A stretch of DNA of 64,000 bases from Cytobacillus depressus (GCF_008923245.1 NZ_WBOS01000004.1:186001-250000); one strand, 5' to 3'. Positions 25,602 to 35,226 are shown, counted from the first letter of the stretch. Notes: generated from the sequence alone by a model not told the origin. Translations and numbers: made by a program.

Positions 25602-27071
25602 TTATTTTTTAGATTTTTCCTTTGATAAGAAATTATAAATGTTGGCTTCGCCTGCCCCGTATAATGGATCATTCCCGACTTTGCCAAAATCAATGGAACT
25701 TTGTCTAATGGCGGCTGCCACTTGGGAAGGATTATACTCAGGGTGAGCGGCTTTAATGACTCCAGCTACACCAGCGACTTTCGGTGCTGCCATGGAAGTT
25801 CCATGTAAATAGGAATAGCCATGCCATTGTCCGTCACTGAACTGTGTAGTTGCATTATTCCCACCTGCGACCGGATAAGTAGGGTAAGTAGACAATGTTC
25901 GATAAGTGTAATCACGTTTATCTAAATAGTTTCCGGCTGGGTTCTGACGATATAAACTATCATATAATGGACCATTATCGCCACCAGGACCGGCCACGTC
26001 GATGCCATTTCCGTAATTAGAGTAGAAGGCAATGCTCTTATTGGACCATTCATTTGAGGAAGATACAGTAATCACCCCTGGAATTTGGGCTGGTACGACA
26101 CGAGATGGACCTTTAATGTCTAAACCGTAATTTTCCTTCCAATATGTCTGCATATCATGTAAATCACTCAAGTTTCTTGAGTCATTACCAGCAGACACCA
26201 CAACAGTAACTCCTTTTTGTGTTGCGTACTGAACGGCACGGTGATAGGCTACCATTGAAGCAGAATCACCTTTCTCATCTAAGTTATGAGCCATCCAACG
26301 CCAGCCCCCAATTGACATATTAATCACCGCTACTCCATCGTTTGCAGCTTCTACAATTGCATCGGTAATCCATGCTTGTTGTGCTCCTCCGGTTGCTCCA
26401 AAAACACGGTATGCTCTGACTGTTAAATCTGGACCTACACCTTTAACTTTCCCGTTAGCTGCAATGGATCCAGCGACATGTGTACCGTGGCCATTTTGGT
26501 CCCAAGCATCTTTTGTACCTGGTACGAAGGTTTTCGAACCCGCTAAATCGGCATTTTCCTTCAAATCCGGATGGCTAAAGTCAATTCCTGTATCAATCAC
26601 TGCTACAACCGTATCATGATTACCTTTATTTAAGTTATAAGAATCACCTTCATGTGTTAAACGCTGCATGTCCCATTGTTTATCCCAATAGCTTGCTGCG
26701 TTTGAATCTAAAGTGACTTTCTCCCCATTTGGGGTACCAGGAGTAAAATTCACGGCGTCATCCGGATCAGTTTCTAAGTATGCTTCAAGTTCTCTTCCAG
26801 CTGATTGAATGTTTGTATCTTGTTTCACCTTTGAAAGGAAGGTTGGATCTGCTGATGCTACCTCAATAATCCCAATTTCAGGTATAACTCTTTCAACAGC
26901 CCCTCCGGCCTTAGAGATTGTTTCTGAGAAATTACTAGGTAATTTCCCTTTATACGCTAATACATAATGCTCCTTTTCAGGTGCAGCCTTTGTTTTATTG
27001 GTTGGTAACCCAACGAGTAAAGAGAATGATAGAGCTGAACAAATAGATAGAACTGCTAGTTTCTTCTTCAT
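25602..27071 (-). CDS. Secreted S8 family serine protease (subtilase)
   Basis: A 489-residue preproenzyme. A signal peptide ends near residue 30 (TKAAPEK) and an inhibitor I9-like propeptide spans about 35-100. The catalytic triad is Asp160 (AVIDTGID), His195 (NGHGTHVAG) and Ser426 (HGTSMAAP), with the oxyanion Asn296 in SAGND. Inserts after the His motif and a Tyr-rich loop near 370-400 distinguish it from classical subtilisin. ATG 27071 follows AAGGGGGA. Probably an extracellular scavenging protease. Confidence 0.95.
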   Translation of the reverse strand: MKKKLAVLSICSALSFSLLVGLPTNKTKAAPEKEHYVLAYKGKLPSNFSETISKAGGAVERVIPEIGIIEVASADPTFLSKVKQDTNIQSAGRELEAYLETDPDDAVNFTPGTPNGEKVTLDSNAASYWDKQWDMQRLTHEGDSYNLNKGNHDTVVAVIDTGIDFSHPDLKENADLAGSKTFVPGTKDAWDQNGHGTHVAGSIAANGKVKGVGPDLTVRAYRVFGATGGAQQAWITDAIVEAANDGVAVINMSIGGWRWMAHNLDEKGDSASMVAYHRAVQYATQKGVTVVVSAGNDSRNLSDLHDMQTYWKENYGLDIKGPSRVVPAQIPGVITVSSSNEWSNKSIAFYSNYGNGIDVAGPGGDNGPLYDSLYRQNPAGNYLDKRDYTYRTLSTYPTYPVAGGNNATTQFSDGQWHGYSYLHGTSMAAPKVAGVAGVIKAAHPEYNPSQVAAAIRQSSIDFGKVGNDPLYGAGEANIYNFLSKEKSKK

Positions 27072-27621
27072 TTAATATCCCCCTTATGATATGTAAAATA
27101 TAAACAATATAATTATAAGCTATTAAATTTAATTTTTGGACAATATATCTGAAAATTTTAAATAATGCAACTAAATACCTAACTATAATTTTTCATCATT
27201 CAATTTCATAGCAATTATGTAGGCTCTTTTACTTATTACTAAAAGACTATGAATTTGTTAAATAAAAAAACCTCATCCTTTGTGCATTTGGTTATTTTTT
27301 AGTGGTATGTGAGCTTATTACTAGAAGGATATGGTCCTTATTATAAAATATGGGTATTTGTTTCTGTTTTTAATATATTTGCAGGTAGATTAAAATCTGT
27401 GTTGAATTTAACTCCTATATTCATTAAAGGAGGCAGTGTATGTTGATGAAGACATAAGAAGGGTATAGGTATCGCCATTTCTAGGGACGGAGAAAATTAG
27501 ATTAAAATAGTTGAGAGTTCAAAGGCTTTAGAGCATAAAAAATCTAATTCATATCTTCCGGTTTTGTTGGCTCACCTTGGATTAACAGTAAATAAATTTA
27601 AAAAGGGGAGTACTGTAAACG
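27072..27621. other. Intergenic region of 550 bases
   Basis: It carries divergent promoters for the protease and the M14 peptidase. AAGGAGG followed by ATG at about 27440 opens only a few codons. I see no gene, RNA or repeat that I can support. Confidence 0.4.
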
Positions 27622-28836
27622 GTGAAAAAAATTTGGAAAATGATATTGGCTTGTGTAGTTGTCTCTAATCTTTTTGTTTTTACTTCTCATGCTAAAACCG
27701 AACCAAATGGACCTTGGGTAACACCCGAACAAAAAGTAAGTCTTCAAAGAATGTACACTCCTGAAGAATTGGAAAAAGAGCTTAAGGATATTGAAGCTAG
27801 GTCTAAAGGAATGATGAAGCTGGAGGTAGCTGGTGTTACGCAAACCGGATACCCGATTTATGTTGCAAAGATTGGTGATAACGATCCACACAAAAAAGGA
27901 ATCCTTATCCAATCGTCAATGCATGGAGATGAAGAACTAGGTGTCATTTCCTCAGTTGAATTAATTAAAACTTTAGCCACAGTTAATAGTAAAGAAGTTC
28001 AGAAGATGCGCGACAGCCTATCGGTATGGGTTGTTCCAATGTTAAATCCTGAAGGCATTGTAGGTAAAGTCGTAGATGGTAAGCGTAAACCAAGTCGTTA
28101 CAACAAACAAGTTTGGAACCAAAGTGAGTTTGGTTTAGAGGCATCAACGGTCCCACCTTGGTATTACCGAAATCCTGGGTTTGACATTAACCGAGACTTT
28201 AATCCGGATTTAAATTTTGAATTAAATTCATCTACAGCTCATCTTTTGCCGGGACAATCGGTATCGGGATGGAGAGGGAGCGAGGGCTTTTTTGTAACTC
28301 CGGAATCTCGTGCGATGCGTGATCTATATAAAGCACTTGAACCAGAGTTATTTGTTGACCTTCATCACACATATCCAACCTATACAGTTTCTGAAGATAG
28401 TGATGAGATGTCCACCTTGGCCATTTTAAATGTACCGATAGCCGAAAAAGGGTATTATGATGCGAAAGGTGTGTTTTGGAAGGTAGATGATGAGGTATTA
28501 AATCTTTCAAAGCGGGTTGGTGCATTAGTATATCAAAAGCTCCAAAAAGGGCAATCACATTATGGTAATATCTCTCGTTATGAGGAATTGAATGTACCAG
28601 CGATGGCAATATCAACATTTGCTTTAAATGGGACACCAACCATGCTTTATGAAATTCGAGGCGGCTCTAACTATGATACGGGGCAAAAAGCAAGTGGAAT
28701 GATGATTAAACAGACATATGAAGGACTTTATGAAACGTTAAAAGGATTTATTACAGGCGAAGTTTATCAGGCTGATCCTAAAGTGTATGATAATATCCCT
28801 GTATTCGGACCAGTCGTTAAAAATCCGCATAACTAA
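27622..28836 (+). CDS. Secreted M14 family zinc carboxypeptidase
   Basis: A 404-residue exported metallopeptidase. A signal peptide covers about residues 1-24. The zinc ligands are His101 and Glu104 (SMHGDEE) and His248 (VDLHHT), and the general base is Glu344 (MLYEIRGG). The substrate-binding NPEG and INRDF motifs are kept. GTG 27622 follows AAAAGGGGAG. A second M14 protein of similar size is encoded at 44000; the two are clearly different proteins, not a recent duplication. Confidence 0.92.
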   Translation: MKKIWKMILACVVVSNLFVFTSHAKTEPNGPWVTPEQKVSLQRMYTPEELEKELKDIEARSKGMMKLEVAGVTQTGYPIYVAKIGDNDPHKKGILIQSSMHGDEELGVISSVELIKTLATVNSKEVQKMRDSLSVWVVPMLNPEGIVGKVVDGKRKPSRYNKQVWNQSEFGLEASTVPPWYYRNPGFDINRDFNPDLNFELNSSTAHLLPGQSVSGWRGSEGFFVTPESRAMRDLYKALEPELFVDLHHTYPTYTVSEDSDEMSTLAILNVPIAEKGYYDAKGVFWKVDDEVLNLSKRVGALVYQKLQKGQSHYGNISRYEELNVPAMAISTFALNGTPTMLYEIRGGSNYDTGQKASGMMIKQTYEGLYETLKGFITGEVYQADPKVYDNIPVFGPVVKNPHN

Positions 28837-29341
28837 TCTTGTGTTTCCTATGATGAAGAATCAGGCTTAAAATGGGTTTCTGTTCAAGGCTTTTATAATA
28901 AATAATATGATGGCAAGGAAAAAGACTAATGAGCTTTCGAAAAAAGTAGGATGGTAACTAGAATATAGGAACTGAAAAAGCAGATAGAGGCATGGTTTAC
29001 ACACTCTATCTGCTTTTTAATTTACCCTATCCAACGTTACGGTGAACCTCATCATAAGTAACAGTAAAATCTACGGGTATTTCAAATTATTTTATTCTCC
29101 CTTTCCTTCTCAAAACCTTGCGAAATTTGGAGCTCGTCTCTTTATTTCCCCCCTTAAAGCTGCCTAGTGAATAGATAAAATTCCAAACAAATTTTGACTA
29201 AATCGGAGTATAGGTAAAGTTCCTTTCGATACTCCTAAACAATTTTTCTCCCTTTTTTATAAAAAGTGCCCTTTTCTCGACCTAATCCATATATAACAGG
29301 TGAACGATTTTTGAAAGAGTTTTAAGAAAGGGAGAGAAACG
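28837..29341. other. Intergenic region upstream of the replication cassette
   Basis: It begins with the terminator described separately. A possible promoter TTGACT with TAAAGT lies at about 29195-29220, and a GGAGTAT/ATACTCC dyad at 29205-29240 could be an operator. No gene was found. Confidence 0.4.
28976..29020 (+). terminator. Terminator hairpin
   Basis: AAAGCAGATAGAG pairs with CTCTATCTGCTTT across a 13-base loop and is followed by T residues. Confidence 0.8.
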
Positions 29342-30226
29342 ATGGCAAAGTATCGCGTAGTTTACACTCAATTTTGGGATGATCCGAAGGTGGTGGAGGA
29401 AATGACACCGGAGGATAAGTATATCTTTCTTTATTTATTAACGAATAAAAATACGAGGCAAATTGGGGTTTACACGATCACGAAGAAGCAAATGGCGTTT
29501 GATACAGGGTATTCGCAAGAGACCATTCAAAGTATCTTAGAGCGCTTGATCGATAAGCACAAACTTGTGAAGTATAACCCTGAAACAAGGGAAATCGCGA
29601 TTAAAAATTGGGGGAAATACAATTTTATTCGTGGCGGAAAACCGGTGGAAGATTGCGTGAGTGCTGAGTTAGAGAAGGTAAAAGACGTAAAGCTCATTCA
29701 GTATGTAGGAGAGCATATTAGAAATGGAAGGATGCGGGAGATATACGAGTCATATGTTGACTCTTCATTTGAGTTGTCCAAAAACGGGCCAGATGATCAA
29801 CCGATTCGTGACGGTTTAGACGATACGTCCACGATACGGGGACAAAAAGAAAAACAAAAAGAAAAAGAAAAAGAAAAACAACTACTAGGTGGTCGGTGTG
29901 GTCAGGTGTTTGATTTTTATCAACAAAATTTTGGCATACTCTCGCCATTTATCGCTGAAGAAATTGGAGAATCTGTAGACGAATTTGGAGAACCACTCGT
30001 GATTGAAGCTATGAAAATATCTTTATCAGTCGGCAAACGAAATTGGCGGTATACATATGGGATTTTGAAAAGATGGCGTGACGAACAGGTGAAAACATTG
30101 GAAGATTTATGGGCGTTGGAGAGGGTGTTTGAACAGCAGAAAAAAGCCCTACCTATGACGGAAAGGTGTCCAAATGTACCAGGCATTTATCAGCATAATC
30201 CTTCAGAGGGGGAGGACCTGCCATGA
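29342..30226 (+). CDS. DnaD-domain replication initiation protein
   Basis: A 294-residue protein laid out like phage and plasmid DnaD-type loaders. Residues 1-110 form a winged-helix-like region (VYTQFWDDPKVVEEMTPEDKY..). A low-complexity KEKQKEKEKEK linker lies around 170-180. The DnaD-like C-terminal domain (VFDFYQQNFGILSPFIAEEI through WRYTYGILKRWRDEQVKT) spans about 188-265. ATG 29342 follows AAAGGGAGAG. It overlaps the helicase gene by 4 bases. It probably binds an origin and helps load the helicase. No phage structural or integration genes are near. Confidence 0.85.
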   Translation: MAKYRVVYTQFWDDPKVVEEMTPEDKYIFLYLLTNKNTRQIGVYTITKKQMAFDTGYSQETIQSILERLIDKHKLVKYNPETREIAIKNWGKYNFIRGGKPVEDCVSAELEKVKDVKLIQYVGEHIRNGRMREIYESYVDSSFELSKNGPDDQPIRDGLDDTSTIRGQKEKQKEKEKEKQLLGGRCGQVFDFYQQNFGILSPFIAEEIGESVDEFGEPLVIEAMKISLSVGKRNWRYTYGILKRWRDEQVKTLEDLWALERVFEQQKKALPMTERCPNVPGIYQHNPSEGEDLP

Positions 30227-31464
30227 CTGTCGAAAAAGCGCTGCTTGGCTGTATGCTGAAAGAGAATTTTTACATAGGTGATAGTGTGATCCGGCCTGAA
30301 CATTTTGAAGACCTTCGTCATCAAGCACTTTTTAGAGAAATGCGTCTTTTGCATGAAAAAGGCAGGATTGTTGACATTATTACGCTTACCACAACGGCAG
30401 ATATGGAACCATTCGGAGGAATTTCCTATCTTTACGATTTACAATCATATGCCAATCCGAAAAAATTTGATGAGTATGAAGAGCTCCTTCTCGACCAATG
30501 GAAAGAGCGGGAGAAGCGAAATATTTTAACGCGTGCAAAAGAGGAGGATTGGGGAATCCAGCAAGTGATTCAGACGTTACATCTCATTGATGAAGCAAGA
30601 ATGGATGACCATTTGTCCATTTCAACGGCATTGGCTGAGATTTATGAAGCACCATGGCAAGAAGGGGAGGAAACAAGAGGGATTCCTACGGGGATTAAGC
30701 GTTTGGATCAAATGACGAATGGCTTCCAAGCGGGTGAGCTCTCGGTCATTGCAGCAAGGCCATCCATGGGAAAAACAGATGTGATGCTCCATTTTGCCAA
30801 AGAAGCAGGCTGGCACGGATTTCTTCCCATTATTTTTTCACTCGAGATGCCTTCTCAAAGCTTGGTCCAAAGATTAATTGCCTCAACAGGGGGGATCAAT
30901 CGCATAAAATTACGGAACCCGTTTCGTAGTCTTAGTTTAGAACAGAAGGAAGAATGGACAGACATTATCGGGCGTGTATCGAGGACAGATATGCAGATTT
31001 TTGATGGTGCCAGGCAAACAATCGCTGAGATGAGGGCGAAAACGAGAAAGCTGATTCATCAATTTCCTGACCAAAAACCGATCATTATGATTGATTATTT
31101 AACGTTAATTCGTCCAAAACAGGATTATGGCGGGAATATACATTTGCAAGTGACGGAAATTTCTCGGGATTTGAAGATGCTCGCCAAGGAAATGAACTGC
31201 CCCGTTATTTTGCTTGCACAATTAAATCGAGCGGTGGAGCAAAGGCAGAATAAGCGACCTTTAATGTCGGACATCCGTGAATCAGGGAGTGTCGAGCAAG
31301 ATGCGGACGTCATCATTTTTCTCTACCGTGATACGTACTATGATCAGGCTTCTAACCAGAAACAGCTGGAGCTGATCATTTCAAAAAATCGCAATGGCCC
31401 AGTTGGTACCGTTTTTGCCAACTATAATCAATTTACGGGGAGAATTGACGATGTCAACGATTGA
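30223..31464 (+). CDS. DnaB-like replicative helicase
   Basis: A 413-residue RecA-fold hexameric helicase. The N-terminal domain begins EKALLGCMLKE, and the core has Walker A (ARPSMGKT at about 177-184), FSLEMP, Walker B IIMIDYLTLI, LLAQLNRAVEQRQNKRP and SDIRESGSVEQDADVIIFLYRD. All catalytic motifs are intact. It is about 40 residues shorter than chromosomal DnaC and is paired with a DnaD-type protein, so it is a mobile-element-type helicase. A fragment of a related gene remains at 33171. Confidence 0.92.
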   Translation: MTVEKALLGCMLKENFYIGDSVIRPEHFEDLRHQALFREMRLLHEKGRIVDIITLTTTADMEPFGGISYLYDLQSYANPKKFDEYEELLLDQWKEREKRNILTRAKEEDWGIQQVIQTLHLIDEARMDDHLSISTALAEIYEAPWQEGEETRGIPTGIKRLDQMTNGFQAGELSVIAARPSMGKTDVMLHFAKEAGWHGFLPIIFSLEMPSQSLVQRLIASTGGINRIKLRNPFRSLSLEQKEEWTDIIGRVSRTDMQIFDGARQTIAEMRAKTRKLIHQFPDQKPIIMIDYLTLIRPKQDYGGNIHLQVTEISRDLKMLAKEMNCPVILLAQLNRAVEQRQNKRPLMSDIRESGSVEQDADVIIFLYRDTYYDQASNQKQLELIISKNRNGPVGTVFANYNQFTGRIDDVND

Positions 31465-31867
31465 AACTCTATATGATGATGCTATTCGCTATGAAGAACA
31501 TGTCCTGGCCCATTACATTTTGTGCTTAATTCAAGAGGGGAAAATTTCATTGGATGATGAGGAGTCTGTTTTATTCGAAGTTCAGCCTGATACTGTGAAA
31601 CTGACAAAAATGATTGAGAATAATCATCTTGTTTTTTGCCAAATTCATATGTATGCCCTGAAGGTGGGGGAGCGGAAATGGGCTTTTATTTACGCCGTTA
31701 GCCCAGAAGAAGCGAAAACACATTTGTGGAAAATGACGGGGAGTAGGGCATTGAATTGTCGTGAAATGGCTCCGGATGAGGAGGTGTTGATCGGTAATCG
31801 TTTTCTAAATTTTCGGGAATGGAAGAAGGAACAGAAGGAGTTTCCTTGTTTGGTGGGGTATTGTTAA
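31451..31867 (+). CDS. Hypothetical third gene of the replication cassette
   Basis: A 138-residue soluble protein I do not recognise. It is acidic in the first half and has a beta-rich middle (FCQIHMYALKVGERKWAFIYAVSPEEA). ATG 31451 overlaps the helicase gene by 14 bases; its conservation in the decayed copy at 33171 shows that it is a real member of the cassette. It may modulate helicase loading, which is inference from position only. Confidence 0.65.
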   Translation: MSTIETLYDDAIRYEEHVLAHYILCLIQEGKISLDDEESVLFEVQPDTVKLTKMIENNHLVFCQIHMYALKVGERKWAFIYAVSPEEAKTHLWKMTGSRALNCREMAPDEEVLIGNRFLNFREWKKEQKEFPCLVGYC

Positions 31868-32102
31868 GGTGGTAGGGGTTCGTGATTGCCTTACGTTAAG
31901 GTTTTAACTTACAGGTGGAAGGGACTCCTGTTTATGAATTGGGGAATTCTACTTTATTAGATAAGATTCCTTCTTTTTCTATATTTAGATAGAAATTTTG
32001 TGGTACATTGATCCTGATATGATAGTTAAATTACATTAATGTTTGAAGCTATGATATTATCAAGTAATAAAATGGAAAATATGTGGGTAAGGAGTGGAAA
32101 AA

Positions 32103-33062
32103 GTGATTAAGAGATTGACTTTCGCATTAGTAGCCGTTTTTGCAATAACCATTTTCTTGGCGTCTAATAGTGCAAGTGCCAACGATGATATTAAGGTGTT
32201 TTTAAATAACGAAGAAGTAAAGTTGGATCAAAAACCTGTAATAAAGAATGGGCGGACGCTTGTTCCAATTCGTTTCGCAACTGAACGTCTCGGTGGAGAA
32301 GTGAATTGGGACCAGAAAGGGAAAGTAGTAACTATTAAAAACAATGGATATATTACTGCCTTACCAATTGGCCAAAAGACTGTGACTGTTTCACATATGG
32401 GTGAAGTAAACAAGATTCAATTAGATGTACCTGTTCAGTTAATAAATGGTAGGACTGTAGTTCCTTTAAGATTTGTGGGGGGAATTCTTGGAGTAGATGT
32501 TCGTTGGGATTTCCAATACAAAGATGTGTATTTGTCCAAGACAGGTATGAACTTAATACCATCAGATTTCGAAAAGAATATTTACAATAAAGAGTTGCGG
32601 AAAATTAAAGATTTTGGCAAGCCGACAGTCAATTATGAAAAATTCCTCGCTATGAATCTCGAAAAGGCAGATTCTATGGATAACAAATACCTATTTGCCC
32701 AAGAGCCTGAATTTGACTTTCGCGTAGACATTTACCACTTTAAAGATTTCCATAGAGGACTCTACGATTTTTCAAACAGTATAACAGTATTTAGTTATCC
32801 AACACGGGTAGTGTATTATGGAAACGATTTACCGAAATCAAGTTATCCGGGTGTTTCAGAGGAAAATTACGCAACGATTAAAGAAGGCATGACATATGAG
32901 GAAGTAATCAAGATATTCGGTGGACCAGGTGCAATGAATGAAAGAGGAAAGATGGCAGAGGGATACGTCTGGCTTTCACCTAAAAATGAAGGGACAGCGC
33001 AAATCTCCTTTATAAAAAAGGACAACTCTCTCCAAGTATCTTCAACTAAGTGGATAGATTAA
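32103..33062 (+). CDS. Secreted protein with copper amine oxidase N-terminal-like (stalk) domain
   Basis: A 319-residue exported protein. A signal peptide ends near SASAND. Two copies of the stalk repeat follow, each with the motif GRTLVPIRF or GRTVVPLRF, at about 45-60 and 110-125. The C-terminal ~60 residues (IKEGMTYEEVIKIFGGPG ... YVWLSPKNEGTAQISF) resemble a BamE/DUF3862-like fold. GTG 32103 was chosen because GTAAGGAG precedes it; the upstream GTG 32094 overlaps that site. Probably cell-surface; no enzyme active site is seen. Confidence 0.82.
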   Translation: MIKRLTFALVAVFAITIFLASNSASANDDIKVFLNNEEVKLDQKPVIKNGRTLVPIRFATERLGGEVNWDQKGKVVTIKNNGYITALPIGQKTVTVSHMGEVNKIQLDVPVQLINGRTVVPLRFVGGILGVDVRWDFQYKDVYLSKTGMNLIPSDFEKNIYNKELRKIKDFGKPTVNYEKFLAMNLEKADSMDNKYLFAQEPEFDFRVDIYHFKDFHRGLYDFSNSITVFSYPTRVVYYGNDLPKSSYPGVSEENYATIKEGMTYEEVIKIFGGPGAMNERGKMAEGYVWLSPKNEGTAQISFIKKDNSLQVSSTKWID

Positions 33063-33110
33063 TAGTGACTGACATCAAGTATAGTACAAAAAATTAATAG
33101 ATTTAAGTCA

Positions 33111-33165
33111 GGTGCCTGACCCCCAGTGCTGTAATACCTTAATACTGTGGGGGTCAGGCACTCTT
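33111..33165. repeat. GTGCCTGACCCCCAG palindrome, near-perfect copy
   Basis: GGTGCCTGACCCCCAGT pairs with CTGTGGGGGTCAGGCAC around TAATACCTTAATA, followed by T residues. It is the best preserved copy in the window and directly abuts the helicase-gene fragment. Confidence 0.9.
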
Positions 33166-33170
33166 TTTAT

Positions 33171-33371
33171 ATGGATCAATTGACGAACCGCTTTCAAGCG
33201 GGAGAGCTGGTGGTCATTACGGCTAGGCCATCGATGGGAAAATCACATGTGATGATGAGGATTCTGTTTTATTCGAAGTTCAGCCTGATCAAGCGAAACT
33301 AACCAAAATGATTGCAAATAATCATCTTGGATTTTGCCAGATTCATATGTATGCCCTAAAAGTGGGGGAGG
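33171..33371 (+). pseudogene. Chimeric remnant of a second DnaB/orf3 cassette
   Basis: The first ~85 bases match the helicase gene around its Walker A motif (compare 30703-30787), giving the peptide FQAGELVVITARPSMGKS. The rest matches the third cassette gene (compare 31554-31675; FCQIHMYALKVGE in the right frame). The ~770 bases that separate these parts in the intact cassette are missing, and the join falls in a shared GATGATGAGG-like sequence. The many base differences show that it derives from a related, older cassette rather than from a recent copy. Confidence 0.8.
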
Positions 33372-33490
33372 CATCATTTCCTAAAGTTTGTAATATTATG
33401 AAAAGAGATTTACTATAGGAAACTAGAAAAGGATTTAGAAGTTTTTCGGTTTATCTACCAAAATAAAATAACTTTAAAGGAGTGTCTGGG

Positions 33491-33880
33491 ATGATTTTTA
33501 ATATGACTGAAAATGGTTTTGTAACAGAATGTGCCTATGGAGAACTTACTGTATCTGGTGATGACCAATACGGATTTCGCCCATATCAACTATTGGTTTC
33601 ATCTATTGCCGTTTGTAGCGGAGGAGTTTTACGTAAAGTTTTAGAAAGAATGCGAATTTCCTTTCAAGATATTAAAGTGCAAGCCGAGGTAGAAAGAAAT
33701 GAAAAGGAAGCGAATCGAATCGAAAAGATTCACCTCCATTTTGTGATTTTAGGAGAAGACTTAAATGAGACAAAAATAGAAAAAGCTTTAGTCGTCACTA
33801 GGAAAAATTGTGCCATGGTGCAATCTGTGAAAGATAGCATTGAAATTACTGAGTCCTTTGAAATAAAAGAGACAAAATAA
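33491..33880 (+). CDS. OsmC family protein
   Basis: A 129-residue OsmC/Ohr-like protein. The two conserved cysteines, peroxidatic in Ohr, are in IAVCSGGVLRKVL (about residue 43) and RKNCAMVQSV (about 110). A typical start segment YGFRPYQLLVSSIAVC is present. ATG 33491 lies eight bases after AAAGGAG; GTG 33482 overlaps that site. It may detoxify organic hydroperoxides, although many OsmC relatives of this short type are uncharacterised. Confidence 0.88.
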   Translation: MIFNMTENGFVTECAYGELTVSGDDQYGFRPYQLLVSSIAVCSGGVLRKVLERMRISFQDIKVQAEVERNEKEANRIEKIHLHFVILGEDLNETKIEKALVVTRKNCAMVQSVKDSIEITESFEIKETK

Positions 33881-33901
33881 AAACATGGTGTGTATTTTAG
33901 A

Positions 33902-33946
33902 CAAGTCCCCCAGTTGGTAAGTGTTACCGAACTGGGGGACTTGTTC
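33902..33946. terminator. Hairpin terminator, variant of the dispersed palindrome
   Basis: CAAGTCCCCCAGTT pairs with AACTGGGGGACTTG across GGTAAGTGTTACCG, and the loop itself has a GGTAA/TTACC dyad. The arms differ from the GTGCCTGA type, but the CCCCCAGT core is shared. Confidence 0.75.
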
Positions 33947-34296
33947 TACAACAACTTATATGCTGTAGGACGATTACTTATTTTTCTTGTTAACGGGACT
34001 TTTTCAGTGATTAAAGGGAACAGCAGAAGCGTCATGGTATTTCTTGTTCATCAAAAATTAAATTCCTGATTTAAGAAGGCACTTTTTTTCCTTTTCGGAG
34101 CTAAAAGTGTTTTTTTCTTTTTTAAGTGGTTTCCCCTTTTTTGTTAATCAGGGGACTACTTAATGGCGCACATGCTATCATAGTGGATATGGACTAATAA
34201 TAGGAATTGAAATACATATGTAGCGATTTAAAAGGTAAAGGAGAACATTCATGTTTTCCTATGTTTTTAATTCAAAATCTTTTAGAGGTGATCATT
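33947..34296. other. Intergenic region
   Basis: It is T-rich and has a possible -10 of TATCAT near 34175. I see no gene; the frame upstream of the aspartate dehydrogenase start lacks a binding site and protein-like sequence. Confidence 0.4.
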
Positions 34297-35118
34297 ATGA
34301 ATGTGGCTATTATAGGGTGTGGAAATATCGCAACTTATGTTGTCAATTCAATTTTAAAAGGGGACATTAAAGGGTTAAGACTGCATTCGATTGTTGGCAC
34401 GCCTCGCCGAACAGAATATTTAAAGGAAATTGCGGCTCATGCAGAATGTAATTGGACAACAGATGTTAGCAGTTTGAAATGGGAGGACATTGATTTAATT
34501 ATTGAGGCTGCAGGACAAAAAGTGGTAAGGGATTATTTGCTTTCTTTTATTAATAGAGGCAAACATGTTTTGGTAATTAGTATTGGAGCATTAACTGATA
34601 TAGACTTTTTCAAGACTGTTTATACAGCGGCAAAAAAATCTGGAAGCCAAATCTTACTCCCCTCTGGAGCCATCGGGGGACTTGATGCCATCAGAAATGC
34701 TGCAATGGGTGAATTAAGTTCAGTTGAATTAACAACAAAGAAACATCCTGACTCTTTAAAAAGCGCCCCTTATATAATGGAGAATGGAATTGACATGGAT
34801 GATTTACAAGAGGATTATGAACTTTTTAGGGGAAATGCCCTAGATGCGGCAAAGGCATTTCCAGCGAATTTAAATGTTGCGGCTGCCTTAAGTCTCGCTG
34901 GTATTGGACCTGAACAAACAATGGTTAAAATCATTGCAAGTCCCCATATTGAAATGAACACTCATGAAATCAGGGCAACCGGAGATTTTGGGAACTTTTA
35001 TTTTCAATTCGAAAACAAGCCTTCGCCTAGGAATATTAAATCTAGTTATCTTGTGAATTTAAGTGTTTTGAGGGTGCTGAGGGATTTTTGTGGAAATAGG
35101 GGTGTATTTTATAATTAG
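34297..35118 (+). CDS. nadX: L-aspartate dehydrogenase (NadX-like)
   Basis: A 273-residue NAD(P)-dependent enzyme expected to oxidise L-aspartate to iminoaspartate, for NAD synthesis or aspartate catabolism. The Rossmann motif is IIGCGNIATYVV at residues 4-15. Other family marks are EAAGQKVVRDY, LLPSGAIGGLDAIRNA, TTKKHP and FPANLNVAAALSLAG. ATG 34297 follows TTAGAGGTGAT; 30 upstream codons are open but unsupported. The setting next to isoaspartyl-peptide genes suggests aspartate catabolism. Confidence 0.88.
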   Translation: MNVAIIGCGNIATYVVNSILKGDIKGLRLHSIVGTPRRTEYLKEIAAHAECNWTTDVSSLKWEDIDLIIEAAGQKVVRDYLLSFINRGKHVLVISIGALTDIDFFKTVYTAAKKSGSQILLPSGAIGGLDAIRNAAMGELSSVELTTKKHPDSLKSAPYIMENGIDMDDLQEDYELFRGNALDAAKAFPANLNVAAALSLAGIGPEQTMVKIIASPHIEMNTHEIRATGDFGNFYFQFENKPSPRNIKSSYLVNLSVLRVLRDFCGNRGVFYN

Positions 35119-35171
35119 CTTTAATGATCAATAAAAAGAGTCCATTTTAGTTTAACGATGATGGGCTTTTT

Positions 35172-35208
35172 GACTCTAATCTATAACCCATAGGGTATAG
35201 ATTAGAGT
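35172..35208. terminator. Bidirectional terminator between convergent genes
   Basis: GACTCTAATCTAT pairs perfectly with ATAGATTAGAGTC, with an inner CCC/GGG pair. It separates the aspartate dehydrogenase gene from the cyanophycinase-like gene. Confidence 0.8.
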
Positions 35209-35226
35209 CTCTGTTGCAACGGTATT

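Noticed and set aside
27417..27600. Possible small gene after AAGGAGG near 27430
   Set aside because: The frame from the following ATG closes after a few codons and shows no recognisable protein.
33172..33260. Short frame beginning ATG 33172 as a real gene
   Set aside because: It runs from helicase-like sequence across the deletion joint into a different frame of the third cassette gene and then stops; it is a relic.
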